Notes: a model not told the origin generated them from the letters alone. A stretch of DNA of 6,706 bases from Accumulibacter sp. (GCA_031284185.1 JAITAJ010000187.1:1-6706), one strand, 5' to 3'; shown: positions 1 through 6,655, counted from the first letter of the stretch. Numbers and translations are program-made.

Positions 1-240
1 GTCAGCGACATGTGCGCGGCGGCGCTCGCGGGCGATCTCGTCCGGGCGCGCCAACTCAATTTCCGCATGAGCGGCCTCTCCCGGCAGCTTTTCTGCGAAG
101 CCAACCCGATTCCGGTGAAGTGGGTTTGTCGGCAGATGGGACTGGCGGAAGGCGGCATCCGGCTGCCATTGACGCCTCTGTCGCCGGAATTCCACGAGCG
201 CGTCCGCGCCGCCATGCGCCAGGCCGGGATATTGGAGTGA
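1..240 (+). CDS. dapA: 4-hydroxy-tetrahydrodipicolinate synthase, C-terminal 79 residues (5' end outside window)
   Basis: The frame is open from base 1 to the TGA at 238-240. The visible 79 residues match the C-terminal part of DapA, which condenses pyruvate with L-aspartate semialdehyde in the first committed step of diaminopimelate and lysine synthesis (cytoplasmic, a tetramer in known bacteria). The recognisable piece is the stretch EANPIPVKW followed by GIRLPLTPLS and a short C-terminal helix ending QAGILE, as in proteobacterial DapA. The Schiff-base lysine and the substrate loop lie upstream of the window, so catalytic integrity cannot be judged. The stop is 22 bp before the bamC start. 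The dapA-bamC order is the usual arrangement in beta- and gammaproteobacteria and supports the call. The ATG at position 10 is an internal methionine, not a start. Confidence 0.93.
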   Translation, partial: VSDMCAAALAGDLVRARQLNFRMSGLSRQLFCEANPIPVKWVCRQMGLAEGGIRLPLTPLSPEFHERVRAAMRQAGILE

Positions 241-252
241 CATTTTGCTTGC

Positions 253-257
253 AGGGG
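253..257 (+). promoter_or_regulatory. Shine-Dalgarno sequence of bamC
   Basis: AGGGG lies 5 nt before the ATG at 263. It decides the start in favour of that ATG over an in-frame TTG at 245, which would add six residues ahead of the lipoprotein signal and has no comparable site. Confidence 0.6.
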
Positions 258-262
258 TCTTG

Positions 263-1408
263 ATGAAAACAGTTGCCCGGTGGCTGGCCTTCGGTTCGTT
301 GGCCGCGATGGTGGCGGGATCGTTCTCCGGATGCGCCGATCTGAGCCTCGAGTCCAAGAAAATCGATTACAAGTCGGCGTCCGCCGTCCGGGTGCCGCCG
401 CTGGAAATTCCTCCCGACCTGACTTCGCCCGCGCGGGACGACCGCTTCGTCGTCTCCGACGCCGGCGGCAGGGGATCGGCGACGTATTCCGCCTATTCCG
501 GGGAACGGGAGCAGGCCGCCCGGCGGCCCAGCGAAGTGCTGCCGGAAGTGGACAAGGCGCGCGTCGAGCGCGAGGGAAACCAGCGCTGGCTGGTGGTCAG
601 GGAAACGCCGGACAAGCTGTGGGGGCAGATCAAGGATTTCTGGCAAGAACTCGGATTCCTGATCAGCGTCGATCTGCCGGAAGCCGGCGTGATGGAGACC
701 GACTGGGCGGAAAACCGCGCCAAGATCACGGATGATTTTCTGCGCAACTGGGTGGGCAAGGTGGTCGATTCGTTGTATTCGACCCCCGAGCGCGACAAAT
801 TCCGCACCCGCCTGGAGCCTGGTTCCGCGCCGGGAACGACCGAGGTCTACATCAGCCATCGCGGCATGTACGAGATTTTCATTTCGGAAGGCAACGATCA
901 GACGCGCTGGCAGCCGCGCGAACCGGATTCGGGGCTGGAGGCCGAAATGCTGCGCCGCCTGATGGTGCGTCTCGGCAGCGATGATCGCCGGGCGCAAATA
1001 GAGCTTGCGGAAACGAAAAACCGGCCGATCGCGCGCGCCAATCTGGAACGCTCGCCCGATGGCGCGAGTTCGCTGGTGATCCAGGAATCGTTCGACCGGG
1101 CCTGGCGTCGCGTCGGTCTGGCGCTCGATCGCGTCGGGTTCACGGTGGAGGACCGCGACCGTTCAGAAGGCTTGTACTTCGTCCGTTACGTCGATCCGGA
1201 AAGCGAAGACCGGAACAGCGAACCGGGCCTGCTTTCCAAGCTGGCCTTCTGGCGACCGGCGGCGCCCGATCCGCAGACGAAATATCGCGTCTACCTCAAG
1301 GAAGGCGGCGGGCAGACGTCGGTTCAGGTGTTGTCCGCCGAAGGCGGCGCCGATCGATCGGATACCGGAAAGAAGATTCTGGATCTATTGTTTGAACAGC
1401 TCAAATAA
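263..1408 (+). CDS. bamC: Outer membrane protein assembly factor BamC (lipoprotein, NlpB/DapX family)
   Basis: This is a 381-residue lipoprotein. BamC is an accessory subunit of the BAM complex (BamA with the lipoproteins BamB-E), which inserts beta-barrel proteins into the outer membrane. Residues 1-23 form a lipoprotein signal (KTVAR, then a hydrophobic core) with the lipobox FSGC; Cys24 would be the lipidated residue. Next comes a low-complexity, probably unfolded segment containing LEIPPDLT (47-54), matching the N-terminal region of BamC that binds BamD. Two helix-grip domains follow, at about residues 106-235 (including ETDWAENRAKI near 145-155) and 268-380 (ending KKILDLLFEQLK). The length fits betaproteobacterial BamC, slightly longer than the E. 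coli protein. The position downstream of dapA is the conserved one. The Phe at -3 of the lipobox is less usual than Leu but acceptable. The gene is intact. Confidence 0.92.
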   Translation: MKTVARWLAFGSLAAMVAGSFSGCADLSLESKKIDYKSASAVRVPPLEIPPDLTSPARDDRFVVSDAGGRGSATYSAYSGEREQAARRPSEVLPEVDKARVEREGNQRWLVVRETPDKLWGQIKDFWQELGFLISVDLPEAGVMETDWAENRAKITDDFLRNWVGKVVDSLYSTPERDKFRTRLEPGSAPGTTEVYISHRGMYEIFISEGNDQTRWQPREPDSGLEAEMLRRLMVRLGSDDRRAQIELAETKNRPIARANLERSPDGASSLVIQESFDRAWRRVGLALDRVGFTVEDRDRSEGLYFVRYVDPESEDRNSEPGLLSKLAFWRPAAPDPQTKYRVYLKEGGGQTSVQVLSAEGGADRSDTGKKILDLLFEQLK

Positions 1409-2173
1409 ATGCGCTTTGCGTCACTTGGCAGCGGCAGCCGGGGAAATTCCCTGGTTGTCGATGCGGGTGATACCCGATTATTGCTCGATTGCGGTTTTTC
1501 CGCGCGCTCGGTGCTCGTCCGGCTTGCCCGCTTGTCGCTTCTCCCGGAAGAAATCACCGGCATTCTCGTCACGCACGAACACAGCGACCACATCGCCGGC
1601 GTTTCCCGTTTCGCCGGTCGTTTCGGGATTCCCGTTTACATGACCCGTGGAACCCACGCGGCCATGTCGCCAACGGCTGACATGCCCGCCGAATGCCGCC
1701 TGATCGACGCCCATGCGAGTTTTTCCGTCGGCGGCCTGGAAGTAACGCCCTTCCCGGTGCCCCATGACGCGCGGGAAGCGGTGCAGTTCGTCGTTTCAGA
1801 CGGCCTGTGCCGGCTGGGGGTGCTGACCGATTGCGGGACGATCACGCCGCATGTGACGACCATGCTGCAAGGCTGCCATGCGCTCGTTCTGGAGTGCAAC
1901 CACGACCCCGACCTATTGGCGGCCTCGGACTACCCGGACATGCTCAAGCAGCGCATCGCCGGCGATTTCGGGCACCTTGGCAATGCCCAGGCGGCATCCC
2001 TGTTGCGGCGGATCGACACTGCCGCGCTACGGCACGTCGTCGCGGCGCACCTGAGCCAACAGAACAACCGGCCCGATCTGGCAAGAAAAGCGCTGGCGCA
2101 GGCCCTCGACTGCGAAGAAGATTGGATCGGCGTAGCTTCGCAGGAAGACGGAATCGGCTGGCGGGGAATTTAG
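1409..2173 (+). CDS. Metallo-beta-lactamase-fold hydrolase, WalJ/YycJ-like
   Basis: A complete 254-residue cytoplasmic protein of the metallo-beta-lactamase superfamily. The N-terminus MRFASLGSGSRGNS and LLLDCGFS are typical of the WalJ/YycJ-like branch. Metal ligands are visible as HEHSDH (56-61), His119 in VPHDA, Asp141 in LTDCG, and the C-terminal His190 (GHLGN) and His214 (AHLSQQNN). ECNHD at 162-166 is another family motif. In Firmicutes WalJ has been described as a nuclease linked to DNA mismatch repair. The proteobacterial members are mostly uncharacterised, so substrate and role are left open. The ATG follows the bamC TAA directly (1406-1408, then 1409), in the same frame, with no clear Shine-Dalgarno sequence. 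Translation is therefore probably coupled to bamC, or read by reinitiation. The gene ends facing comEC, across a large inverted repeat. Confidence 0.88.
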   Translation: MRFASLGSGSRGNSLVVDAGDTRLLLDCGFSARSVLVRLARLSLLPEEITGILVTHEHSDHIAGVSRFAGRFGIPVYMTRGTHAAMSPTADMPAECRLIDAHASFSVGGLEVTPFPVPHDAREAVQFVVSDGLCRLGVLTDCGTITPHVTTMLQGCHALVLECNHDPDLLAASDYPDMLKQRIAGDFGHLGNAQAASLLRRIDTAALRHVVAAHLSQQNNRPDLARKALAQALDCEEDWIGVASQEDGIGWRGI

Positions 2174-2180
2174 AAGGCAG

Positions 2181-2238
2181 TTTCAGAGGACAGCTATTTG
2201 AGAAGACAGTTTCAGAAGACAGCGACTTGAGAAGACAG
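2181..2238 (+). repeat. Two tandem 29-bp units in the left arm of locus 1
   Basis: Unit 1 (2181-2209) and unit 2 (2210-2238) both run from TTTCAGA to GAGAAGACAG and differ at three positions (G/A at unit position 8, T/G at 15, T/C at 17). The right arm (2345-2373) holds only one unit and matches the outer unit 1 exactly, not the adjacent unit 2. The hairpin can therefore pair in two registers. Confidence 0.9.
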
Positions 2239-2373
2239 AAGACAGAAGAGTTTGCGGCGCTTCGCGCCGGGTGAGGAAGGAAAAACCGAGCGATGGGTTT
2301 TTCCATCTTACCCGGCGCGACAGCGCCGCAAACTCCTCTGTCTTCTGTCTTCTCAAATAGCTGTCCTCTGAAA
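2181..2373. repeat. Long imperfect inverted repeat between convergent genes (heptad-arm element, locus 1)
   Basis: Nested complementary arms were paired base by base. Bases 2181-2209 match 2345-2373 perfectly over 29 bp. Bases 2239-2260 pair with 2323-2344 (21 of 22), 2262-2272 with 2310-2320 (11 of 11) and 2279-2287 with 2296-2304 (GGAAAAACC/GGTTTTTCC, 9 of 9), around the loop GAGCGATG. The arms consist of CAGARGA-type heptads. Only 7 bp separate the MBL stop from the left end, and 17 bp separate the right end from the comEC stop. As RNA on either strand this would form a very long hairpin, so a bidirectional terminator or RNase III target is plausible but is inference. No ORF of interest lies inside it. 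Confidence 0.92.
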
Positions 2374-2390
2374 TCTGTCCCTGGCCCGGA

Positions 2391-4781
2391 TCATCCGCCG
2401 TGCCAATAGCGCGGCTGCGTCGCCCGCCAGGCCGTGACCCGCGTTTCGGCGCCCAGAACCACGCGCACGTCGCCGTCCATGTCCGTGCGCCACCGCCGGC
2501 TGGCGGCATAGCGTTCGAGCGCTTCCGCGCGCGGGTGGCCGAAACGGTTGCGATAGCCGACCGAGAACACGACGTCGCGCGGCGCCACCGCCACGACGAA
2601 TCCGGGAGACGAGGATCCGCGGCCACCGTGGTGCGGCGCCACCAGCACTTCGCTGCGCAACTGCCCGCCGGCGCGGGCGATCAAGGCGCGTTCGTCCGCC
2701 GTCTCGATGTCGCCCGTCAACAAGAGTGCTCCGCTACCATTCCAGACGCGCAACACGCAACTCATGCCGTTGGATCGCTTGGATCGGTCCGAATAATCGC
2801 GTTTCGACGGATGCAGGATCGCAAAACGGATGCCGTCCCATTCCCAGGACTGCCCGGCGATACAGGGTTCGGCGCCGATGCCGGTCATCGAAGTCAGAAA
2901 GCGCGCGATCGATCCATGCGCCCGAACGGCGTCCAACCCGCCCGCATGATCCTGATCGCGGTGCGACACGACGAGCGTGTCCAGCCGCGCCACGCCGACG
3001 GCGCGCAGAAAGGGCGCGACGATGCGCTGGCCCGCGTCGGTCCCGGCGCCATGACGCGGCCCGGTATCGTAAAGCAGCGCGTGCTCCGCCGTGCGTACCA
3101 GAACGGCCAGCCCTTGTCCCACGTCGAGCACGTCGATCCACGCCTCGCCGTGAGGCGGCCGCGCCGGCGGCGCCGCCAGCACGGGCATCAGCAGACACAA
3201 CCCCAGCCAGCGCGCCGGAAAACCGCGCGGCAGCAGCAGCCAGACCACTCCCGCCACGGCCAGCGGCACCGCCCATGACGGCGGCGCCGGCTGCTGCCAG
3301 ATCGGCAGACCGGCCAGGTAGCCAAGCAAATCCATCAGCCGCGCCAGCAGCCAATGATCGAAATGCAGCAAGGGCGGCCAGGGAAGCAAGGTATAGAGGA
3401 GGGCCAGCGGTGTGACCAGGAAGCTCACCACCGGGATCGCCACGGCGTTGGCCAGCGGCGAGACCAGCGAGAATTGCTGGAAGAACAGCAGCAGCATCGG
3501 CAGACTGCCGACGGTCACCGCCCATTGCGCCACCCCCCATTGCCGCAACCCGGCACACCAGCGGCGCACGCCCGCCGTTTCGCCGGAGTTTCTCCCCACC
3601 CGCGACGAACCGGCGAAGAAAAGCAGCGCGACGGCGCCGAACGACAGCCAGAAACCCACCGCCAGAACCGCCCAGGGATCGAGGATCAGCACGGTCAGCA
3701 AGGCCAGGAGGAGCGTGCGCGCGGTGCCGAAATTACGTCCCGACCACAGCGCCAGCGCGACGATGCTGAGCATGTACAGGGTACGCTGGGCGGGAACCTC
3801 GAAGCCGGCGAGCACGGTATACGCCAGGGCCGCCAGCCAGCCGGCGGCGACGGCGGCCTTCTGCGCCGGCAAGCACAGCATCAGGCGCTCGCCGAGCCGC
3901 CACAGGGCATTCACCAGCAGCGCGCACAGGGCGGCGACCATCGTCACGTGCAAGCCGGAAATGCTGATCAGGTGCGTCACGCCGGTTCGCCGGAACATGT
4001 CCCACTGCGCCCCCGGAATGGAGCGCTGATCGCCGATCGCCAGCGCGACCAGCACACCGGCGTAAGGCGCCCGCGGCAAGTCGGCCAGGAAACGTTCCCG
4101 CAACATGAAGCGCATACGCTCGACGACATAGGCGGGACGCCAGACGAAATCCTCCAGCCGCGCCATTTCATCGCGCGCGCGCAGCACGCCGGTTGCCCGG
4201 ATGCCGCGTTCGAGCAGCCACGCCTCGTAATCGAAGCCATGTGGATTGGCGTTGCCGTGCGGACGTTTCAAACGCACCGTGAAACGCCAGCGTTCGCCGG
4301 GACGCACCCGCCAGCCGCCCGGCCCTTCCGCGTCTACCCCATTCGTTCCATCCTCGCCGGCATCGTCCCGCGCGCGGTAACGCGACAGGAGAATGCGTTC
4401 AGGAACGCTGGCGCCGGGCGTGTCTACCGATTCGACGTCGAAGGCGAAGCGCTCGCCGCGCTCGAACCCTTGTGGCAAGGCCGCCACGACGCCGACGAGC
4501 CGGATGTCCCGAACCTCCCAGTCTTCGGGAAGGCGATCGGACAGCCGGCATTCGGCGCGCCATGCCGCCCAGGCGAAACCCAGCAGCAAGGCGCAAACGC
4601 ACAACAGGAGACTTCGTGGCATCCCGGACACCCCGGCGGCGCAACGCGAGACGACGAACAGACCGCCGACCCCCACGGCGGCAAACACCGCCACGGCCAC
4701 CGGGCCGGGCAGCGCGGCCTGGAACTGCAAAAACAGAATTCCCGCCGCGAAGGCCAGGATGGCGCCAGAATATGCTCTCAT
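2391..4781 (-). CDS. comEC: DNA internalization-related competence protein ComEC/Rec2
   Basis: A complete 796-residue polytopic inner-membrane protein. ComEC forms the channel that takes single-stranded DNA into the cytoplasm during natural transformation. Domains in order: N-terminal hydrophobic helices (about 5-45 and 57-75); a soluble DUF4131/OB-like region (about 90-205) with a Gly/Asp-rich insertion near 139-156; the multi-helix Competence domain (about 238-535) with the family signature THLISISGLHVT (269-280); and a C-terminal metallo-beta-lactamase domain (about 545-785) with DVGQG (553-557), SHRDQDHAGG (606-615), TGD (689-691) and APHHGG (715-720). All expected motifs are present, so the gene looks functional. 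The length is normal for proteobacterial ComEC. The start ATG (4779-4781) precedes a hydrophobic helix, as expected, but has no good Shine-Dalgarno site. A heptad repeat begins 12 bp upstream, so expression signals must lie in or beyond repeat DNA. It converges with the MBL gene. Confidence 0.95.
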   Translation of the reverse strand: MRAYSGAILAFAAGILFLQFQAALPGPVAVAVFAAVGVGGLFVVSRCAAGVSGMPRSLLLCVCALLLGFAWAAWRAECRLSDRLPEDWEVRDIRLVGVVAALPQGFERGERFAFDVESVDTPGASVPERILLSRYRARDDAGEDGTNGVDAEGPGGWRVRPGERWRFTVRLKRPHGNANPHGFDYEAWLLERGIRATGVLRARDEMARLEDFVWRPAYVVERMRFMLRERFLADLPRAPYAGVLVALAIGDQRSIPGAQWDMFRRTGVTHLISISGLHVTMVAALCALLVNALWRLGERLMLCLPAQKAAVAAGWLAALAYTVLAGFEVPAQRTLYMLSIVALALWSGRNFGTARTLLLALLTVLILDPWAVLAVGFWLSFGAVALLFFAGSSRVGRNSGETAGVRRWCAGLRQWGVAQWAVTVGSLPMLLLFFQQFSLVSPLANAVAIPVVSFLVTPLALLYTLLPWPPLLHFDHWLLARLMDLLGYLAGLPIWQQPAPPSWAVPLAVAGVVWLLLPRGFPARWLGLCLLMPVLAAPPARPPHGEAWIDVLDVGQGLAVLVRTAEHALLYDTGPRHGAGTDAGQRIVAPFLRAVGVARLDTLVVSHRDQDHAGGLDAVRAHGSIARFLTSMTGIGAEPCIAGQSWEWDGIRFAILHPSKRDYSDRSKRSNGMSCVLRVWNGSGALLLTGDIETADERALIARAGGQLRSEVLVAPHHGGRGSSSPGFVVAVAPRDVVFSVGYRNRFGHPRAEALERYAASRRWRTDMDGDVRVVLGAETRVTAWRATQPRYWHGG

Positions 4782-4792
4782 TCAAGCCACAG

Positions 4793-4909
4793 ATCAGAGG
4801 ACAGAGGTTGGAGAAGACAGCGGACAGAAAACCCAGCGCTCAGTTTATCTGTCTTCTGCCCTCTATCCTCTGTCCTCTGTTTCCTGACTTCCATCTTCTA
4901 TCCTCTGTC
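4793..4909. repeat. Heptad-arm palindromic element A1, adjacent to comEC start
   Basis: The left boundary is ATCAGAGGACAGAGG. The 12-bp arm at 4796-4807 is exactly complementary to 4867-4878, and GAAGACAG at 4813-4820 is complementary to 4849-4856. The central core AAAACCCAGCGCTCAGTTT is at 4828-4846. The right side is a pyrimidine tract of about eight heptads in register (such as CTCTATC, CTCTGTC, TTCTATC), several with substitutions, running to about 4909. The element lies 12 bp from the comEC start codon. Confidence 0.88.
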
Positions 4910-4917
4910 ATCCGCGA

Positions 4918-5024
4918 ATCAGAGGACAGAGGTTGGAGAAGACAGAGCACAGAAAACCCAGCACTCGGTTTATCTGTCTTCTTCCCTCTATCCTCTGTCC
5001 TCTATCTTCTGTCCTCTGTCCTCT
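4918..5024. repeat. Heptad-arm palindromic element A2
   Basis: Its first 25 bases after ATC (4921-4945) are identical to those of A1 and A3. The core AAAACCCAGCACTCGGTTT lies at 4953-4971. The right arm is a pyrimidine tract with six heptads between TCTGTC and CTCTG, reaching B1 at 5025. Left-arm AGAGGACAGAGG can pair with several registers of the right tract. Confidence 0.88.
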
Positions 5025-5148
5025 GCGGACCTGAGCCGCCCTCTCCCTCCCAGGGAGAGGGGGAAACCACCGGGTCGTTCCCTGGAAAATCAAACAGGTT
5101 CGGCCCGTATCGATCCGTCGCCTTCCTGTCACCTGAGCGCTGCATGGC
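5025..5148. repeat. B repeat, copy 1 (124 bp, with GC hairpin)
   Basis: Identical to copy 2 (5221-5344) at 119 of 124 positions by direct comparison. It contains a perfect 10-bp hairpin, CCCTCTCCCT (5039-5048), loop CCC, AGGGAGAGGG (5052-5061). An overlapping alternative 7-bp stem is CCAGGGA (5050-5056) with TCCCTGG (5079-5085). The two stems share bases and exclude each other. There is no poly-T run next to the hairpin, so a classical intrinsic terminator is not supported. CCCTCTCCC/GGGAGAGGG palindromes of this kind are common intergenic repeats in proteobacteria. Confidence 0.9.
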
Positions 5149-5220
5149 ATCAGAGGACAGAGGTTGGAGAAGACAGAGCACAGAAAACCCAGCGCTCGGT
5201 TTATCTGTCCTCTGTCCTCT
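5149..5220. repeat. Heptad-arm palindromic element A3 (short right arm)
   Basis: It starts directly at the end of B1 with ATCAGAGG. Left-arm AGAGGACAGAGG (5152-5163) pairs perfectly with CCTCTGTCCTCT (5209-5220). The core AAAACCCAGCGCTCGGTTT is at 5184-5202. The right arm has only one full heptad between TCTGTC and CTCTG, against six in A2, making the element 35 bp shorter. Confidence 0.9.
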
Positions 5221-5344
5221 GCGGACTTGAGTCCCCCTCTCCCTCCCAGGGAGAGGGGGAAACCACCGGGTCGTTCCCTGGCAAATCAAACTGGTTCGGC
5301 CCGTATCGATCCGTCGCCTTCCTGTCACCTGAGCGCTGCATGGC
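5221..5344. repeat. B repeat, copy 2 (124 bp, with GC hairpin)
   Basis: Second copy of the B repeat. The five differences from copy 1 fall at the left end and in the middle; the right-hand part from TTCGGCCCG onward is unchanged. Two of the differences extend the hairpin to 12 bp: 5233-5244 with 5248-5259, loop CCC. The alternative stem CCAGGGA/TCCCTGG (5246-5252, 5275-5281) is also kept. Confidence 0.9.
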
Positions 5345-5388
5345 AGAAGATGCGCGCTTTCATTTGCCAATCCGCTCTGAAACACATA

Positions 5389-5407
5389 CCGCCTGCCCGG
5401 CAGGCGG
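5389..5407. repeat. Short GC-rich palindrome
   Basis: CCGCCTGCCCGGCAGGCGG: a 7-bp stem around CCCGG (or 9 bp around a single base on paper). It is isolated, with no T run on either side, so it is a structured spacer or REP-like fragment rather than a clear terminator. Confidence 0.6.
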
Positions 5408-5522
5408 AACCGAACAGGCATTCCACCGCCAAATCCTCCACGACGCGAAGACGAGCCGCGAACGGCGACGATGGCGCGGCAAGGCGAAATCAGGGGCGAT
5501 TCGACAATGAACTTCACGAATG

Positions 5523-5557
5523 AAAAACGGGGAAAGACGAGCCTCCGCCTCCCCCCG
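5523..5557 (-). terminator. Possible weak terminator downstream of the transaldolase gene
   Basis: Read on the minus strand, CGGGG (5557-5553) can pair with CCCCG (5532-5528), followed at once by TTTTT (5527-5523), 35 bp after the transaldolase stop. The stem is only 5 bp with a loop of about 20 nt, so the call is weak. Confidence 0.27.
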
Positions 5558-5591
5558 CTTCCAGATCCCCCCGACCCCTTTTATGTCCCTT

Positions 5592-6578
5592 TCAACTTTC
5601 CAGTTCCTTCAAGCGCGCCGCGAGCAAATGTTCCAGCGTTTCCAGCGCCCTGGTGAAACCGGCGATGCCTTCGGCCAGTTTTTCCGATGCCATGCGGTCG
5701 TCCGCGTGCATGCGGACAAACCTCGGCTCATCCACCGTAATCCTGTCAAGTTTTTCCGTCGAGGCCCGGCCCGCATCGAGCCTGCGCGGCAAGATGCCCT
5801 CCGTGGCTTGCAGTTCGGCAAGCAGCGGCGGAGCAATGGTCAGCAGATCGCAACCGGCCAGCTCGATGATCTCCCCGGCATTGCGGAAACTGGCCCCCAT
5901 GACTTCGGTTCTGTAACCGAATTTCTTGTAGTAATTGAAGATACGAGTCACCGACAGGACGCCCGGATCCTCGTTGGCCGGGTAGGCATCGCGCCCGGTG
6001 TCCTTCCTGTACCAGTCGAGGATGCGCCCGACGAAGGGTGAAATCAGCGTCACGCCGGCCTCGGCGCAGGCGATCGCCTGATGCAGTCCGAAGAGCAGCG
6101 TCAGGTTGCAATGGATGCCTTCCCTTTCCAGCACTTCCGCGGCCCGGATGCCTTCCCAGGTCGCGGCAATCTTGATCAGGATGCGTTCGCGCGAAACGCC
6201 CCGTGTCTCATACTGGGCGATCAATTCGCGGCCCTTGGCGATGGTTGCCGCGGTATCGTAAGAGAGGCGCGCGTCGACCTCGGTGGACACGCGGCCGGGG
6301 ATGATCTCGAGAATTTTCAGGCCGAAGGACACGGCCAGACGGTCGAAGGCCAGCGAAACCACCCTGTCCGCCGATGCGTCGGCGCCGGCATCGGCGCGCG
6401 CCTGTTTCAGCGTGGCATCGACGATCCCCTGATACCGGGGCATCTGCGCCGCCGCGGTGATCAGCGACGGATTGGTCGTCGCGTCGCGCGGCCTGAAGGT
6501 TTCGATCGCCTGAATGTCGCCGGTATCGGCGACCACCACGGTCATCTCGCGCAGTTGTTCGAGCAGCTTTCCGGGCAT
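5592..6578 (-). CDS. tal: Transaldolase (TalB type)
   Basis: A complete 328-residue cytosolic enzyme of the non-oxidative pentose phosphate pathway. It moves a dihydroxyacetone unit between sedoheptulose 7-phosphate and glyceraldehyde 3-phosphate, giving erythrose 4-phosphate and fructose 6-phosphate. The whole length aligns by eye with E. coli TalB. VVADTGD holds the catalytic Asp18, and TTNPSL holds Asn36. STEVDARLSYDT contains Glu100, and ILIKIAATWEGI contains the Schiff-base Lys136 (Lys132 in TalB). CNLTLLF contains Thr160, followed by SPFVGRILDWY and VMGASFRN. It is about ten residues longer than TalB, mostly through a small Ala/Asp-rich insertion near 62-70 and the C-terminal helix. The start at 6578 has a good Shine-Dalgarno site. 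It is on the same strand as comEC but 810 bp from it, so co-transcription is doubtful. Confidence 0.96.
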   Translation of the reverse strand: MPGKLLEQLREMTVVVADTGDIQAIETFRPRDATTNPSLITAAAQMPRYQGIVDATLKQARADAGADASADRVVSLAFDRLAVSFGLKILEIIPGRVSTEVDARLSYDTAATIAKGRELIAQYETRGVSRERILIKIAATWEGIRAAEVLEREGIHCNLTLLFGLHQAIACAEAGVTLISPFVGRILDWYRKDTGRDAYPANEDPGVLSVTRIFNYYKKFGYRTEVMGASFRNAGEIIELAGCDLLTIAPPLLAELQATEGILPRRLDAGRASTEKLDRITVDEPRFVRMHADDRMASEKLAEGIAGFTRALETLEHLLAARLKELES

Positions 6579-6585
6579 TTCCGAT

Positions 6586-6592
6586 TCCCTTT
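6586..6592 (-). promoter_or_regulatory. Shine-Dalgarno sequence of tal
   Basis: AAAGGGA on the minus strand, 7 nt before the ATG. It supports the start at 6578. No convincing -35/-10 pair was found in the 77 bp between the start and the repeat at 6656. Confidence 0.6.
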
Positions 6593-6655
6593 CTACGATG
6601 GACGGGACGAATTCCGAACGGCCCGATGGTCAGCGGGCGCCTGATGCTAACACGA

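Larger units (their letters stand above)
4782..5591. other. 810-bp intergenic region filled mostly with repeats
   Basis: This stretch between the transaldolase stop and the comEC start has no convincing gene. From left to right it holds three A-type heptad elements (4793-4909, 4918-5024, 5149-5220), two B repeats (5025-5148, 5221-5344), and about 250 bp of non-repeated DNA with a small palindrome (5389-5407) and a C-rich stretch next to the transaldolase stop. ORFs crossing it owe their length to the repeats and show low-complexity Ser/Leu/Pro translations. No clear sigma-70 promoter for comEC was recognised. Confidence 0.8.

Noticed and set aside
245..262. TTG start adding six residues to BamC
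   Set aside because: The ATG at 263 has AGGGG at correct spacing and gives a normal lipoprotein signal beginning MKT.
56..997. 313-codon minus-strand ORF opposite dapA and bamC
   Set aside because: Both plus-strand genes are clearly recognisable; the antisense product is Arg/Pro/His-rich with no motif.
2183..2626. Minus-strand ORF spanning the locus-1 palindrome and the comEC 3' end
   Set aside because: It overlaps comEC in another frame and reads through the heptad repeats (translation such as SEDSYLRRQKTEEF), which is typical repeat read-through rather than a gene.
4793..5345. CRISPR-like array
   Set aside because: Copies are 125 and 231 bp apart, the intervals are themselves repeats, and there are no unique spacers of regular length and no cas genes.
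3354..5510. 718-codon plus-strand ORF antisense to comEC and running through the repeats
   Set aside because: It is a shadow of the high-GC comEC gene, with Gln/Arg/His-rich translation and no domain, continued by heptad repeats that lack stops in this frame.
5002..5517. Minus-strand ORF with an internally repeated protein sequence across the B copies
   Set aside because: The protein repeat simply mirrors the duplicated DNA. There is no start signal, and the B copies differ by hairpin-related changes rather than by a coding pattern.
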